A program made the position numbers and the translations under genes. This document shows positions 47,216 to 60,831 of a DNA stretch of 64,000 bases, piece after piece (the stretch's first letter is position 1; each line of letters starts with the position of its first letter). The stretch covers positions 33,404,106 through 33,468,105 of the forward strand of contig OY759263.1 of the NCBI GenBank assembly GCA_963662155.1. The letters run 5' to 3'. Under the pieces are notes generated by a model, which saw only the letters and a list, made by a program, of their open reading frames with translations, did not search any database and had not been told where the DNA came from. Origin of the DNA: Lamellibrachia columna (Eukaryota; Annelida; Polychaeta; Sabellida; Siboglinidae).

Positions 47216-48608
47216 TCATATAAAGGAAGGCCACTTTGGACCCGTTTCTGTGGAAACCGTTCTCCCCAAGATGTTGCTTGCGATGCCTTTGTAGTACTCT
47301 GTGGGCGGAACACAACTATCTGGACCCCAAAACTTGTTGATATCTGGTATGATATTAATTTTGTTTCGGTTTTCGTTTATCATTCTGCATACGTCACAAG
47401 GTAGCGATTTACCTGGTGTGCCCCCGAAACACGTATAGTTTTGTTTCCATGCAAAATATTCATTGTAGAGGGTGTCGTTGCTGTCGAGTTTTTGAAGATA
47501 TTTCACCAGGTCCTTCGGTGAAGAATAATCTTTATCGTTGATATACGAATGTGGTGGGAGAAAAACTTTATATTCCGCACCTCCCAGAACAACCGGCACA
47601 ATTCCTTTCTGAAGAGGTCCCCAAGCCTTTTCGGTGATGTAATCGGTACAAAGTGAGTTCTCGAAAGCCAAGTAAAACTTGTGCGTTTTAAATAAATCGA
47701 TCGTGTGGTTTTTATCGATTGGGTTACCTACGCACTGTCCAAGTATATCAATGTCAACATACCGTTTAAGTTCGGCCACATATCTTTCCCTCAAACCATA
47801 AGTCGTACAGTGGCCAACAAGCCACAAGAGTAATCGGGTTTTGCCCTTAGCGTGGTCATATGAAGTATACTCGTTCGGTACGTTACACTTCAGCCACGGC
47901 AGTGACTCAGCAGATTCCCCGTAGACACGTCGTATAACGTCGGTGATGCTACCCGGATCTTTGGCGACCTTGTCTCTCATGGGAAGACACATTCCGTACG
48001 GCACGACTACGTCACCGTTCATCGAGTACGTGATTGTCCAGTTGAACCAAGTTTCGTAAGGTTTAATATTCAACTTAAATCGAACAGGCGCCTCGCGTAG
48101 ATATCTTATCCAATGCTGATGGGGGGGTCTGGACGAGGGCATCAGATGACGCTTTGCTACGAATCTCGTGTATAATATGACGACATCACTGGCGTTGTAC
48201 AAAGAATGGTCGTTGGTGAAGACACAAGGGACGGGATAGTTGCACCGTTTCCTCTGCATCGTAGGCCTGTCTGTCCAAATTAATATCTGCATGCTGACTT
48301 TACTCCTTGTTTTGTTCCGGGCTGTATTCCTAACCAACTGTGGTGTCCGCGTATTCTTGCTGCGCGAATGCCCGGCTGAGACACTAACACTGAGGTTTGC
48401 TACATGTTGAAATGGTTTCTTCTCTGCATTGGTAGATTTGTGTCTTCCTCCAATACGTGGGACGACAGCGATCGCTGGAGCAGATGCCGCTTTCCTTCCA
48501 CGTGACATACGCGCCACAGATGGCGTCACATGTCGCTGCTCTGGGTAGTAGGCAAACAATGTCACTACGGCGATCACAACAAGTACGAACGCCGAGTATT
48601 TTGATTGC
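47216..48608 (-). CDS. GT10 alpha-1,3-fucosyltransferase-like gene B, main exon
   Basis: Open over the whole exon from the acceptor ('tctttctatgtttcag', ending 48609) to TGA at 47216-47218, about 464 codons. In order it has a signal anchor (YSAFVLVVIAVVTLFAYY), a basic Ser/Lys-rich stem, 'MQILIWTDRPTMQRKRCNYP', 'HLMPSSRPPHQHWIRYLREA', 'FNWTITYSMNGDVVVPYGMC', and the GT10 signature 'FYLAFENSLCTDYITEKAW' (about 47622-47680) with 'GIVPVVLGGAEYKVFLPPHS'. It ends in a Cys-containing tail. The family transfers fucose from GDP-fucose to GlcNAc in the Golgi. No ATG precedes the anchor in frame (TAG upstream), so a small first exon, joining in the same phase as in gene D, must supply the start. I could not find it. 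Flanked 3' by the 22-bp array. Acceptor sugar unknown. Confidence 0.88.
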
Positions 48609-48611
48609 CTG

Positions 48612-49400
48612 AAACATAGAAAGATAAAGTGATTTACTTCCTAATACGTTTCAACGGCTTACTTTTCAACGGTAACTACGCTGTCTGATCCCGCTAATCG
48701 GCAACTATCAGGCGAACAGGGCCCCAAGTCTCGTTCGGCACTACACTGATTTTGATACTTCCGGTGACATCGCCGTGTTGTTGAATGGATGATCGATGTT
48801 ATTTAAATACTGTTTCTACGTCACAAACAGTTTGATATCGGGCTCACATAATCATTTCTCATAGTAGCAATAACACATTATTCTGACTACAATTAAGCAC
48901 TTGCCATTAACAATAGTATACGTCATATTAATTAACAATTCAATAGCAATGCATAATATCTTGTTAAATAAATATGTCGCCTGGTTTATACATGATGTAG
49001 TGCAGATCATCATTGTCTTAATCAATTTAATATAAATGAATTATATGTAAGTCATATGATAATGTTATAAGCAACGAATTCTTAATTAATGCTAATATAA
49101 AACATGCTAATATAAAACGTCTATATGCACAGTGCCGCCAGCACATTGAGAAATATCAAGTTGTCAAGGGCCCCTACAGTTACTTTTACTCTTTACTTGC
49201 TACATTTATGCGTCTTTACCCACATAGCGTGGTGACCTACTTTCGACAGAGGTGCAGGGCGATAATTTATTATTCCTCAAAGTCGAAGGTCAAAAGACAA
49301 CAGTGCTCGCCAAGCCGGATGTTTCGGTCCACTAAATTATGTTTTTCAAGTCGCTAACGGCACGAACACTTGTCCGCCTACCTTTCTCTCTGTTGTAGGT
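48612..49400. other. 5' flank/intron of GT10 B
   Basis: AT-rich and nearly identical to 2822-3600. A donor-like 'gttgaaaa|gtaagc' lies on the minus strand near 48660-48675, without a usable ATG in phase. Confidence 0.5.
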
Positions 49401-49464
49401 TTCCCTCCAGATAACTGCGTTAGCCATTGGGTCCAGCCAATGATTCAATGGATGTAGATTAGCT

Positions 49465-49720
49465 CTATTTTAAGTGAGGCGCGGTGGTTGTGTCGTAGGT
49501 GGTCGGACTTTCGGTCAAAGGGACCGGAGATCAAAACCACGTACTGCCATTTCGAAACTTGGGAAATTTTGCTCGTGTCCTTCGGAAGAGACACTAACAG
49601 ACGTTGGTCCCTTCTATATGGCGTCTATGCCAGGGGAAATAAAAGATCCCTCACAGGGGGTAAATGTGTAACCTGCTGTGGACTCCATCTCTCGTGAGCC
49701 ACTGCAGAAGTGTTCATGAC
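49465..49720 (+). mobile_element. tRNA-derived SINE
   Basis: Same family as 8750-9005, here on the plus strand: head 'gaggcgcggtggttgtgtcg', B-box-like 'ggagatcaaaacc', body 'tccttcggaagagacac', and end 'gagccactgcagaagtg'. The left duplication keeps only the body (4378-4495). Confidence 0.65.
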
Positions 49721-50628
49721 GCGGCTTAGTCAATTCTGCTAGCTACTTTGCCAGAAGATACGATTTAATGAATATTTGTTTTAAAAATAATACACGCATA
49801 TAAAACACACCGAAACACGTAAGTTGGATGTGGCTTTCTTCTGAAAGGGGAATTCTTCAGTATACAGGCACATGACAATAACTTAAAAGTCGTGACTCGT
49901 GGTCCTTGAATACCTCATTTCACGATCGACAACTTACAGCTGCATTAATCCTGTCAGTGGTTATATAACAACGTCGTGCCTAGTATGATATAACCACGTC
50001 GTGCCTAGGATGAAATAACCACGTCGTGCCTAGGATGATATAACCACGTCGTGCCTAGTATGCACATTCGACAAAAAGCAGTGACTCCGCGTAATCTGTG
50101 TATTAAATTATAAACTAAGATGGCAACATTAAAACAGCTACACTGGTGGGCCTAAATGATAGGTAGGAATGTGTTGCACTGAACTACTGTCTACGCAGAA
50201 GCACTCGCATCGGGAAGAACTAAAAACGGAGCATCTATTGAGCGAACAACACGCGGGCGCATTGAATTATGTAGCATATTTACACACAATCGCTGAGTCA
50301 AAATAATCATAAAGGCCAGACGTGGCTAGAGAAATAACACCTTTTTATAGGTACTTCGTGTTTAAGCATATTCACTTCGTTCCAAATGCCAAAGCTAATA
50401 TGTATGTGTTCCATATAGTAAGTAATACGTCATTGTTCAAATTGAGATGCATGTATTGTAGCATCATTGTTTGCATTTCTATTCTCTGCATGACTAGCCA
50501 CTTTACCGTACTGGGACTGGTGACATGACAACATCCAGTGTAGTCAATTTGCCAAACAGTGATGCCCTGCCTTCAGAGTATTGCAGAGAGTCGTTGGCCA
50601 CATCCACCATATTCAACCACACCTTTCA
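49721..50628. other. Duplicated non-coding block
   Basis: Homologous to 4496-5340. A 25-bp unit ('tataaccacgtcgtgcctag' 'gatga') is repeated about three to four times at 49970-50060; the left copy has one. Confidence 0.6.
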
Positions 50629-50747
50629 GGCCCGTCCTTCGGGTTTTCAATGGGGGTTCTGGCGTACACAATCAGCCGGATATTTCTCGGTGGTTCTCTC
50701 AAAACGTGGGTTTCGTTCGAACCCCCAGAACCCCCTGAGGACGGGCC
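50629..50747. mobile_element. MITE-like element with GGCCCGTCCT inverted ends
   Basis: 119-bp orthologue of 5341-5465, ends GGCCCGTCCT / AGGACGGGCC. It was present before the segmental duplication. Confidence 0.7.
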
Positions 50748-52740
50748 TACATCTCTATATGTATGTGTAATGTGCGTCAAACGATTGAGCTTGTGTCATG
50801 TCATTGTAGATCTCAGTTTTGTACACGTTTGAGACCACGAAAAGACATGTGGCAATGTGACACGAGGTTTGAGTTGAATGATATCAGACGGGTGCGCAAT
50901 CTTTGGGTGGGGGGGCCAAGCAAGATAAGTAGAATGTAGTAGCACAAACTCTGATCCATGTTCTAGTCCTCTTTTTTATTTGATGCGCAGATCATCACAT
51001 TGCAGACATATATTTGAGTTCCCTTGATCTAGCTAGGCAACGTTCTGGTGCCTATCTTGAGTGTTGGGAACTTCTCATGGAGCTGAACCCACTTCCAGCT
51101 CTTCCAAGGTTATCTTCATTCGGGAAAGGACAGGCTGTTGTACCTGTCTAGCACTAGCAAGGGACTCAACCTCCATCCGGAAGAAGGTAGACTCATCACT
51201 ACGGCGCATGGAGCGAAGAGGTTTGACAGTTATGGCAACTATTATCGTGTGCCTTAGCAGCTGACAATGACAAGGTTTGCTGGAATTAACATATCTAGGG
51301 TGATGCACTCAGACTATGAGCATGATGGAACAAGCAATGACCAAACATTAATCCAAAGAAGAAGTTGAACTGTTTCATGTGGGTCAGCACTGGTGCCACT
51401 CTACCTGATAAATGTACAACAAATAGTGTCCATTGATTTGCGTATCTAGTGGAAAACAAAGAATATTTTGGTGCTAGTGCGTAACTAGTGAACGACAAAG
51501 CATATGTCGTTGTTTATGATGTAGGATTGGATCACTGACTGACTGAGATATGCCATTGTCTGGAAAACGTACATGGATCAGCGAATCACGCCCTGGGGCT
51601 TGGCCAAATATTGGTATGGTCTTTAAATTTGTTTCTGTAATCTTATCCACATTATGTGAACTATTGTTATATTTAGAGTTACATTTATTTATTGTACTAT
51701 ATTGATTTGATAAGTATTATAATTAGTTTAATATGTTTAATAAATTTGTCTATCTAGCAATTGTAAGCCATGTTTTAAAGTGGGTCATCCAAATCATGTC
51801 ATTGGTTCTGGCGTTTATATATGAAATATAATATTATTATATTTTATTATTATTATTATTACTAGCAAAATACAAATTATACACTGCCATAACAACAATA
51901 TTAAAAATTCACGATAAATGCATGATAAACAACATTATGATAAAACTATTCATATATGCATGGATAGATGGTGCATCCAGTCATTACCTCGATGACTTCT
52001 TGGAATCCAACTCTCGAATTTGCGGCTTAATACGGATAATCATAATAACGTCTAGCGACGGTCTAGGTAACTTGGAGCAATCATAGAAAAACGCATGAAA
52101 TTGCGAAGAATTGTAAATAATTATTCGCACAGCGTTGTGAACAATTGTACGTGATAACTACGAAGGGTAATTCGACTGTACGTAGAAATGGTTACGGTGG
52201 TGTGAATTAAAAAAAATAGTGTTGCATCTCCTTCCTGGGGTACCAATCCGTTCTAAGTCTGCCTGGACACAGTTTAGTTCCATTACGGCAGGATTGATTA
52301 CATTGGCCCGTTACAATGAACGTCACAGTTGGCCCCATTTTGTTTCGGTTGGTCTACCCCGAGGTGTTCCAAGCGCAGTCACATGTGAGAAAATAACGAG
52401 AATGTCCCAGCAATCGGCATTCCTTAATGTGAATTCGTAATCGTAAAGGTATTCATAAACACAACGTAGATTAAAATGTAAAATGTTTATTCACATGTTT
52501 CTTTCTTGGCGGCTTAACCAATGGAATTCGAGAGAATGAGAGAGAGAGCGAGAGAGATAGAGGGTCGCTTAGCAAAACTGCGCTGGTAACACTGTGCGAT
52601 GTGACATATTTAGTGTACGACTTCGGACTCGGGCGAGTTCCATTAATCATCATAGTAGTCCTAGCCAACCAGGCGGTTGCATAGGGCGGAGCATAGTCGG
52701 CTGCGAATGTTGCCAACAGCTTTGTTACTAACTGTGCAGC
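50748..52740. repeat. Left arm of the inner inverted repeat
   Basis: Reverse complement of about 53110-55060. Examples: 51061-51264 reads the complement of 54414-54638, and 52490-52560 ('ttcttggcggcttaaccaat') pairs with 53215-53270. Contains an R1 copy (52205-52400). The short ORFs are not conserved as proteins. Confidence 0.7.
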
Positions 52741-52749
52741 GTTAATGCA

Positions 52750-52900
52750 TAGAACCAACTGTTATTGCATCTATGCTATCGTCAATTGAACCAACTTTTA
52801 CGGCAATTAAGCTATCGTCTGTTCAACCAACGTTTACTGCATCTAAGCTATCGCCCGGTGAACCAACGTTTACTGCATCTAAGCTATCGCCCTATAACCA
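52750..52900 (+). repeat. 36-bp tandem repeat, four units
   Basis: Orthologue of 5985-6125. It lies at the centre of the inner inverted repeat, forming its unpaired spacer. Confidence 0.8.
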
Positions 52901-53109
52901 AAGTTTTTTTTTTATTTAAGGAGCGCAGGGCTCAGCAAACATTTATAATAGTGTGCCACATTGGAGACTTCGAATAAGTCTCCGGGCCACAACGGCCAAA
53001 TATGTGTTCGAATAGATCATTGGTCTGTCGACAGAGGCCTAAACGGAAACAAAAGTCGTGGTTTTACTAAGACTAAGATTTGAAAATACAGGCTAGTTGA
53101 ACACATCGT

Positions 53110-55062
53110 ACAGCATGACTATGCTCCGCCCTATGCAACCGTCTGGTCTATGATGATTAATGGAACTCGTCCGAGTCGGAAGGCGTATACTAAATGTTCC
53201 ACATCGCACAGTGTTTCTCTCGAATTCCATTGGTTGAGCCGCCAAGAAAGAAACATGTGAGTAAACATTTTACAGTTTAATCTACGTTGTGTTTATGATT
53301 ACCTTTACGATTACGTATTCACATCCAGGAATGCCGATTGCTTGGACATTCTCGTTATTTTCTCACATGTGACTGCGCTTGGAACAGTTCGGGGTAAACC
53401 AACGGAAACAAAATGGGGCCAACTGTGACGTTCCACGATTAGCGGTATTCCAGCAATGGATGCCATATTTACGCAATTTGTTTAGTTAATTACGGATCAC
53501 AGTAACGGGCAAACGTAATCAATCTTACCGTAATGGAGCTAAACTGTGTCCAGGCAGACTTAGGACGGATTGGTACCCCATTAAAGAGTTGGAACACTAT
53601 TATTTTTTTCGAAATTCACAGCACCGTAACCATTTCTACGTACATTCGAACTACCCTTCGTAGTTATTACGTAGACCGTCGCTAGACTTTACTATGACTG
53701 CACGTATTAGGTCGCAAATTCGAGAGTTGGATTCCAAGAAGCCATCGAGGTAATGACTGGATGCGCCATCTATCCACGCATATATGAATATTTCTATCAT
53801 AATGTTGTTTATCATGCTTTTATCGTGAATTTTTAATATATTTAATTCATAAAGCGCCACAACCAATGACATGATTTGGATGACCCACTTTAAAACATGG
53901 CTTACAATAGATAGACAAATTTATTAAAAATATTAAACTAATTATAATACTTATCAAATCAATATAGTACAATAAATAAATGTAACTCTAAATATAACAA
54001 TAGTTCACATAATGTGGATAAGATTACAGGAACAATTTTAAAGGTCAGGTAGGCTTGGACCATACCAATAATTTACCAAGCCCCAAGGCGTGATTCGCTG
54101 ATCCATGAACGTTTTCTAGTCAATGGCACATCTCAGTCAGTCAGTGATCCAATCCTACATCATAAACAACGACATATGTTTGTCGTTCACTAGTTACGCA
54201 CTAGCAACAAAATATGCTTTGTTTTCCACTAAATACGCATATCAATGGACACTATTTGTTGTATATTTATCAGGTAGAGTGGTACCAGTGCTGACCCACA
54301 TGAAACAGTGTAACTTCTTCGTTGGATTAATGTTTGGTCATTGCTTGTTCCATCATGCTCATAGTCTGAGTGCATCACCCTAGACATGTTAATTCCAGCA
54401 AACCTTGTCATTGTCAGCTGCTAATGCTCACGATAATAGTTGAAATAACTGTCAAAACTCTTCGCTCCATGCGCCGTAGTGATGAGTCTACGTTCTTCCG
54501 GATGGAGGTTGAGTCCCTTGCTAGTGCTAGACAGGTACAAGAGCCTGTCCTTCCCCGAATGAAGATATCATTGGAAGAGCTGGAAGTGGGTTCAGCTCCA
54601 TGAGAAGTTCTCAACACTCCAGATAGGCACCAGAACATTGATTAATTCGATCAAGGGAACTCAAATATATGTCTGCAATGTGATGAGCTGTTCCTGAAAT
54701 AAGAAAGAGGACTAGAACATGGATCAGAGTTTCAGCCACCACATTCTACTGATCTTACTTTGCCCCCCCCCCCCCAAAGATTGCGCACCCGTCTGATATC
54801 ATTCAACTCAAACTTCGTGTCTGATGATATCCTGGCGCAAATGACACTGCAAATTGGGTGTTGTGTACTACTTACAGTCACTAACACCGGGCCAGCAATG
54901 TCTCATGTCGTCCGTTGCCACATCAACAAAGTTGCTCATGGTGATGCCAGCCATCAATACCAACAGGTCTTCTCGTGGTCTCAGGTTTGTACAAAACTGA
55001 GATCTACAATGATATAAAACAAGCTCAATCGTTTCACGACGTTGCATATACATATAGAAATG
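53110..55062. repeat. Right arm of the inner inverted repeat
   Basis: Inverted match to 50748-52705 and direct match to 6350-8450. Contains an R1 copy (53395-53620) and the 'taacaccgggcc' block (54870-54990). Confidence 0.7.
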
Positions 55063-55085
55063 TAGGCCCGTCCTCGGGGATTCGT
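55063..55085 (+). repeat. Solo MITE end
   Basis: 'taggcccgtcctcgggga' then 'ttcgttcgaa': one terminal repeat without its partner. Confidence 0.5.
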
Positions 55086-55404
55086 TCGAAGTAATTTAAT
55101 ATGCGGATTAAGCGGAGTCACTGCTTTTTCATGGCTGTGCATAGTAGACACGACGTGGTTAAATCACCACTGACAGGATTTATGCAGCTGGCAGTTGTCG
55201 ATCGTGAAATGAGGTATTCAAGGTCCACGAGTCACGACTTATAAGTTATTGACATATGCCTGTATACTGAAGAATTCCCCTTTCAGAAGAAAGCAACATC
55301 CAACTTAAGTGTTTCGGTGTGTTTTATATGTGTGTATTATTTTAAGACAAATATTCATTCAATCGTATCATCTTACGATGTAGTTAGCAGAAATGACTGA
55401 GCCG

Positions 55405-55640
55405 CGTCATGAACACTTCTTCAGTGGCTCATGCGAGATGGAGTCCACAGAATGTTGCATATTTACCCCCTGTGTGGGATATTTTACTTCCCCTGGCATA
55501 TAGAAGGGACCAACGTCTTGTAGTGTCTCTCCCGAAGGACACAAGCAATATTTCCCAAGTTTCAGTACGTCCCTTTGACCGAAAGTCCGACAACCTACCA
55601 CACAACCACCGCACCTCACTTAAAATAAATATAATCTACA
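55405..55640 (-). mobile_element. tRNA-derived SINE, internally deleted
   Basis: Same family and strand as 8750-9005. It lacks about 20 bp around the B-box region ('ttcagtacgtccctttgacc'). Confidence 0.6.
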
Positions 55641-56285
55641 TGTCTTGAATCATTGGCTGGACCCAATGGCTACCGCAGTTACCTCGAGGGACAACTACAA
55701 AGGAGAGAAAGGTAGGCGGGTCTGTGTTCCTGTCGTTAACGACTTGAAAAACAGAACGCAGTAGACCGAAACATCCGGCGTGGCTAGCACTGTTCTCTTT
55801 TGACCTTAGACTTTGAGGAATAATAAATTATCGCCCTGCACCACGTGGAACTGGCTGAGCAGTTCCTGTCGAAAGTAGGTCACCATGGTATGTGGGTAAA
55901 GACGCATGAATTAGGCCCCTCCCCAGGGGGTTCGGGGGGTTCGAACGAAAGGTATGACTGGTTGAATATGGTGGATGTGGCCAACGACTCTTTGCAGTAC
56001 TCTGAAGTCAGGGCGTCACTGTTTTACAAATTGACTACACTGGATGTTGTCAAGTCACCAGTCCCAGTAGGTTAAGTCACTAGTCATGCTGATAATGAAA
56101 ATTCAAACAATGATGCTACAGCATGTGCATCTCGATTTGAACAATGACCTATTACTTACTATATAGAACACACAAATATTAGCTTTGGCATTTTGAACGA
56201 TGTGAATATGCTCAAACACGTTGTTCCTATAAAAAGGTGTTATTTCTCTAGTCACGTCTGGCCTTTGTGACTACTTTGGCTCAGT
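55641..56285. other. Duplicated non-coding block
   Basis: Matches 9010-9655. Contains a MITE-derived 'gggttcggggggttcgaacg' at about 55927. Confidence 0.5.
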
Positions 56286-57297
56286 GAATTAGAAAGGGTG
56301 AAGACTACACAAATTGCAAAGAGGCACTTAATGCAGCTACAACTGAAACTTGACAATCTAAAAGAAGCTATGAGCAAACATTTACAAGTAACCTAAAACA
56401 TGACAGCAAGATTTTTTTTATATGTCAGGAGTAAACAAACCGACGAGACAAGGTTGGACCACTAGCAAACAGTGCTGGAAATAGAGTATCAACAGATTTT
56501 TTTAATGGCGGAAGACCTAAATGGTTACTTCAGTTCAGTTTTTACTAGAAAGGATATAAGTTCACTACCACTTTCATATGCTAAATTTCAGGAGGCTAAA
56601 TCGGGGTATTTAGGGCAGTTAATTGTAACCCCAGAAATGGTAGCTAAGAAAATAAAGGCAATGAAGGATAATAAACCACTAGGCGTGGATAGAATTCCTC
56701 CAAGACTAATAATGGAAACAGTGGAACAAGTTAGTATACCACTTGCAAGAGTGTTCAACTTATCATTAAAAGATGGAGTGGTTCCTTCTGAATGGAAAGA
56801 GGCAAACATTATGCCATTATTTAAAAAGGGTTCGAGAAAAGTCAGAGAATTACAGACCAGTGAGCTTAACATCAGTGGTTTGCAAATTATTAGAAAGGTT
56901 AATTAAAGACCATGTGGTGGACTTCCTTGTTGGGCAGAAATTATTAAATCCCTCTCAACATGGATTCTTAAAAGCGAGGTCATGCTTAACAAATATGTTA
57001 TGTTTTTTTGGAACAAATCACTAAATGGATTTGTTGGAAGAAATCACTAAATGGATAGACGAGAGATCACCAGTAGATACATTCTACTTAGATTTTCAGA
57101 TAGCTTTTGACAAAGTGCCACATCAAAGATTACTACTTAACTTAAAAGCCCGTGGTAACGGGGACGGCATAATCGACGGGATAGAACAATGGCTGACTGA
57201 CAGAAGACAGCGCGTTGTAGTAGATGGGGAGGTTTCAAATTGGAAATCAGTTTTGTGTGAGGTACCACAAGGATCAGTATTAGGACCTTTATTAATC

Positions 57298-57398
<101 letters not shown>

Positions 57399-57405
57399 TG
57401 GTATG

Positions 57406-57563
57406 AAAAAATTAATAACATCTGCCATTTTTCAGATCATTTAACTAATTTGTCTAGATCGTTTTGTAAATGTTGTTTATCACCACCATTTTAACGTTTC
57501 TAGACACTTTTGTGTCATCCGCAAATTTATGTACGTTACTCGTTATATTATCGTCCATATCAT

Positions 57564-57621
<58 letters not shown>

Positions 57622-57778
57622 ATGATATGGACGATAATATAACGAGTAACGTACATAAATTTGCGGATGACACAAAAGTGTCTAGAAACGTTAAAATGGT
57701 GGTGATAAACAACATTTACAAAACGATCTAGACAAATTAGTTAAATGATCTGAAAAATGGCAGATGTTATTAATTTTT
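57406..57778. repeat. Perfect 373-bp palindrome
   Basis: The arms 57406-57566 and 57618-57778 are exact reverse complements as far as I can check by eye. The central TA tract (57567-57617) is self-complementary. The right arm is CR1 in its native orientation; the left arm is an inverted copy. 'aattggtatgaaaa' just before the left arm equals part of the CR1 at about 58208-58222. Confidence 0.9.
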
Positions 57779-58560
57779 AGGAAATGTAAATGCCTACATA
57801 CAGGACACTGGAATTGTATATAAACTATAAAATTGGAGATATTGTTCCAGGTACTGCTCTAAAAGAAAAGAAATTAGGAGTAACAATAAGTTTTGATGTG
57901 AACGTTTCAGAGCAGTGTGGTATTACAGCTTCAAAGGGTAATTAAATTATTGGGTTGATTAGGAGAAATATAACATACAAGGGAAAACGTTAATTATACC
58001 TCTGTATAAATCAATAGCTAGGCTTTATTTAGAACACAGTATACACGCATGGAGACCAACTATCGTAAGAAGGATATAGACACGCTTAAACGATCACAGA
58101 GGAGAGCAACTAAGATACTTCCAGAAATGATGAACGCCTAAGAAAATATGGTTCAACAACCCTAAATGTAAGTAGGTTATGAACAGACCAACAGTTTTTA
58201 AGATATTAAATTGGTATGAAAAGATTGATAGATATTTTTTTTCACTAAGGAAAGATTGTAGAACTAGAGAACACGAAGTAGCTTTAGTAAAGGGTCAGTG
58301 TAGATTAGATATCAGGAAGTACTCTTTATCACAGCTGACAATCAATGAATGGAACAAATCATCTACATATTGTGTAACTGTTAGCAGCGTGAATATGTTT
58401 AAAAACAAAGTTGACACATATCTCAGGAGGGCGGGTTACACATAGATGGAAAATGTTGGACATTCCAGAAGCCAATGGCTTCCTTGTCCACGTGCCATCT
58501 GGGCCTTTGCCTTGAATGGCAATCTTATTAAATCTTGTTAAGTCTTGTTAAATGTTATAT

Positions 58561-59699
58561 CAAATGCGTAAAACAAATGGCCTCTTCAGAACATCAGTTT
58601 AGCGCATGTAAAAACGTTGTTATTTCACAGTTTTCCATTCTGTCAGACACATTATTCAATCGTTGGAAACAAACTAAATAATTGATGGTCGCACAATATC
58701 GTTCAATTGTTTTGTAATAATATACTTCGAAATAATTACCCTTTTATAATCTTCTTTTATCAGTCATGGTCCGCGAAGGCCGTTGGTAAACTATATTATA
58801 ATATTAAGTAAGTTATACTTGCATAGCAGTTGTCTTCTACATACCATAGGATTAGTACGATTACGATTACGATTTCGATTTCCTACTGGGAATACCGATT
58901 GTTGTGACATTAATATATTACATTTCTCGGGGTACACCAACCAAAACAACATGGGACCAACTGTGACGTTAGACGCAGAGCGCTATTCATGCAGTGGAGG
59001 CCATATTTACGCAAATTGTTTCGTTGTTTAACGGGCCAACGTAAACAATCTTACTCTAACGGAGCTAAGTTGTGTTCACACAGCCTTATGATGGAAAGGA
59101 AGGAGTTGTAACACTATGATTTTTTTATTCACCCCCCCCCCCATACGCTTTCTTCAAACAAGCGAATTACCCTTTATAGTTATTATGTACAATTGTTCGC
59201 AATGCCATTCGTGTTTTCGATTATTTTAATTTACGTAGACCTTCACAACACATTACTATAACTGCCAGTATTCCGTCCCCGACATACGCAGATAGTATCA
59301 CGGCGTCGCTCACACACGCGTCCGTGAGAAACTGTGTGACAGCAGTGGCAAGTTGGCATGTTGACTTTTAAGGTGCTGTTATTGTTCACGAGATCACTCA
59401 CTCGGAACGAGCACATCACCAGCGGGTGTGGTGTTTGGCCTACATGGTGTTTTGCCTACAGTCACTAACACCGGGCCAACAATGCCACATGTCGTCCGTT
59501 GCCACATAAACAAGGTTGCTCATGGTGATGCCAGCCACCAATGCCAATAGGTCTATCTGTGGTCACAGGCGTATACAATGATTTAGAACAAGCTCAATCG
59601 TTTGACGACATTACTCATACATATACAAAGGCGTGACCGTCGTCAGGGGTTCGGGGGGTTCGAACCAACACCCTTTTTGAGAGAACCACCCAGAAATGT
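58561..59699. repeat. Duplicated non-coding block with R1 copy
   Basis: Homologous to 10906-12030. R1 copy at 58925-59130, 'taacaccgggcc' block at 59455-59575, and a MITE fragment at 59635-59700. Confidence 0.55.
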
Positions 59700-59815
59700 G
59701 GGGTGACTGAAATTTCCCAAGTTACGAAATGGCAGTACGTAGTTTCGATCCCCGGTCCCCTCGACAGAAAGTCCGACCCCCTACCATACAACCACCTCGC
59801 GTCACTTAAAAACAA
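59700..59815 (-). mobile_element. SINE head fragment
   Basis: The minus strand reads 'gacgcgaggtggttgtatgg', 'gtcggactttctgtcg' and 'ggggatcgaaactacg'. This copy keeps the best B-box-like word of the family. It is joined directly to a MITE fragment. Confidence 0.6.
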
Positions 59816-60828
59816 ACATAATTTAGATGCTTTGAATCATTGGCTGGACCCAATGGCTAACACGGTTACCTCGAGGGACAACTATTACAGAGATAAAGGT
59901 AGGCGGACCAGTGTTCGTGCCGTTAACGACTTGAAGAAATTGAAGGCTGGGGACCGAAACGTCCGGCGTCTGTGTTAAGGTACAATCGCATGTATCAGAC
60001 ACGTATGTGTGTTTGCAACTGGGGTCTGTTATGCTTTTTAAATCGTGCTTGAATGCTTGGAAAACAGTGTTCTCTGTTGACCTTCGACTTGTGAGGAATA
60101 ATAAATTATCGCCCTGCACAGCGTGGAACACCTCAAATTGCACAATCCTTTATGTTCTTGAACAACAGCCGGTACAATGGTCATGGCTGAGCAGTTCCTG
60201 TCGAATGTAGGTCATCCTGGTATGTGGGTAAAGACGTATAAACGTAGCAAGTAAACAGTAAAGGTAACACTAGGGGCGCTTGACAAATTGATATTTCGCA
60301 GTTTACTCGCGGCACTATAAACATAGACTGTGGACGACATATATTTTATATTAGCATCAATGAAGCATGCGTTGCTTATAACATTATCATATTACTTACT
60401 TTTAATTAATCTATATTAAATTGATTAAGAAAAACATGATCTGCACTACTTCATGAAAACACAATTGTTTGTAAGACAGGCCACAACTTTATATAACAAG
60501 AGATTATGCATTGCTAATGAATTGTTAATTAATATGACGTATACCATTATTAATAGCAGGTGCTTACTTGTAGTCAGAATAATGTGGCATTACTAGTATG
60601 AGAAGTGTAAGCACGAAATCAAAATCAGAGTAGTGCCGAAGGAGATTTGGAGCCCCATTCGCTTGATCGTTGCCGAGATTAACGCGATCAGACAGCGTAG
60701 TCGCCGTTGAAAAGTGAGTTGCACTTTGAACCAACAACGCTTTCTCAACTCTATCCTCCAGTATTGTATGTTACATTCCGACGGCTGTTCTAGGTTTAGG
60801 TATTAAATCATTTCATATTTCTCTGTTT
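59816..60828. other. 5' flank/intron of GT10 C
   Basis: Inverted match to 48612-49450. A donor-like 'gttgaaaagtgagt' occurs at about 60703-60717. No in-phase first coding exon could be shown. Confidence 0.5.
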
Positions 60829-60831
60829 CAG

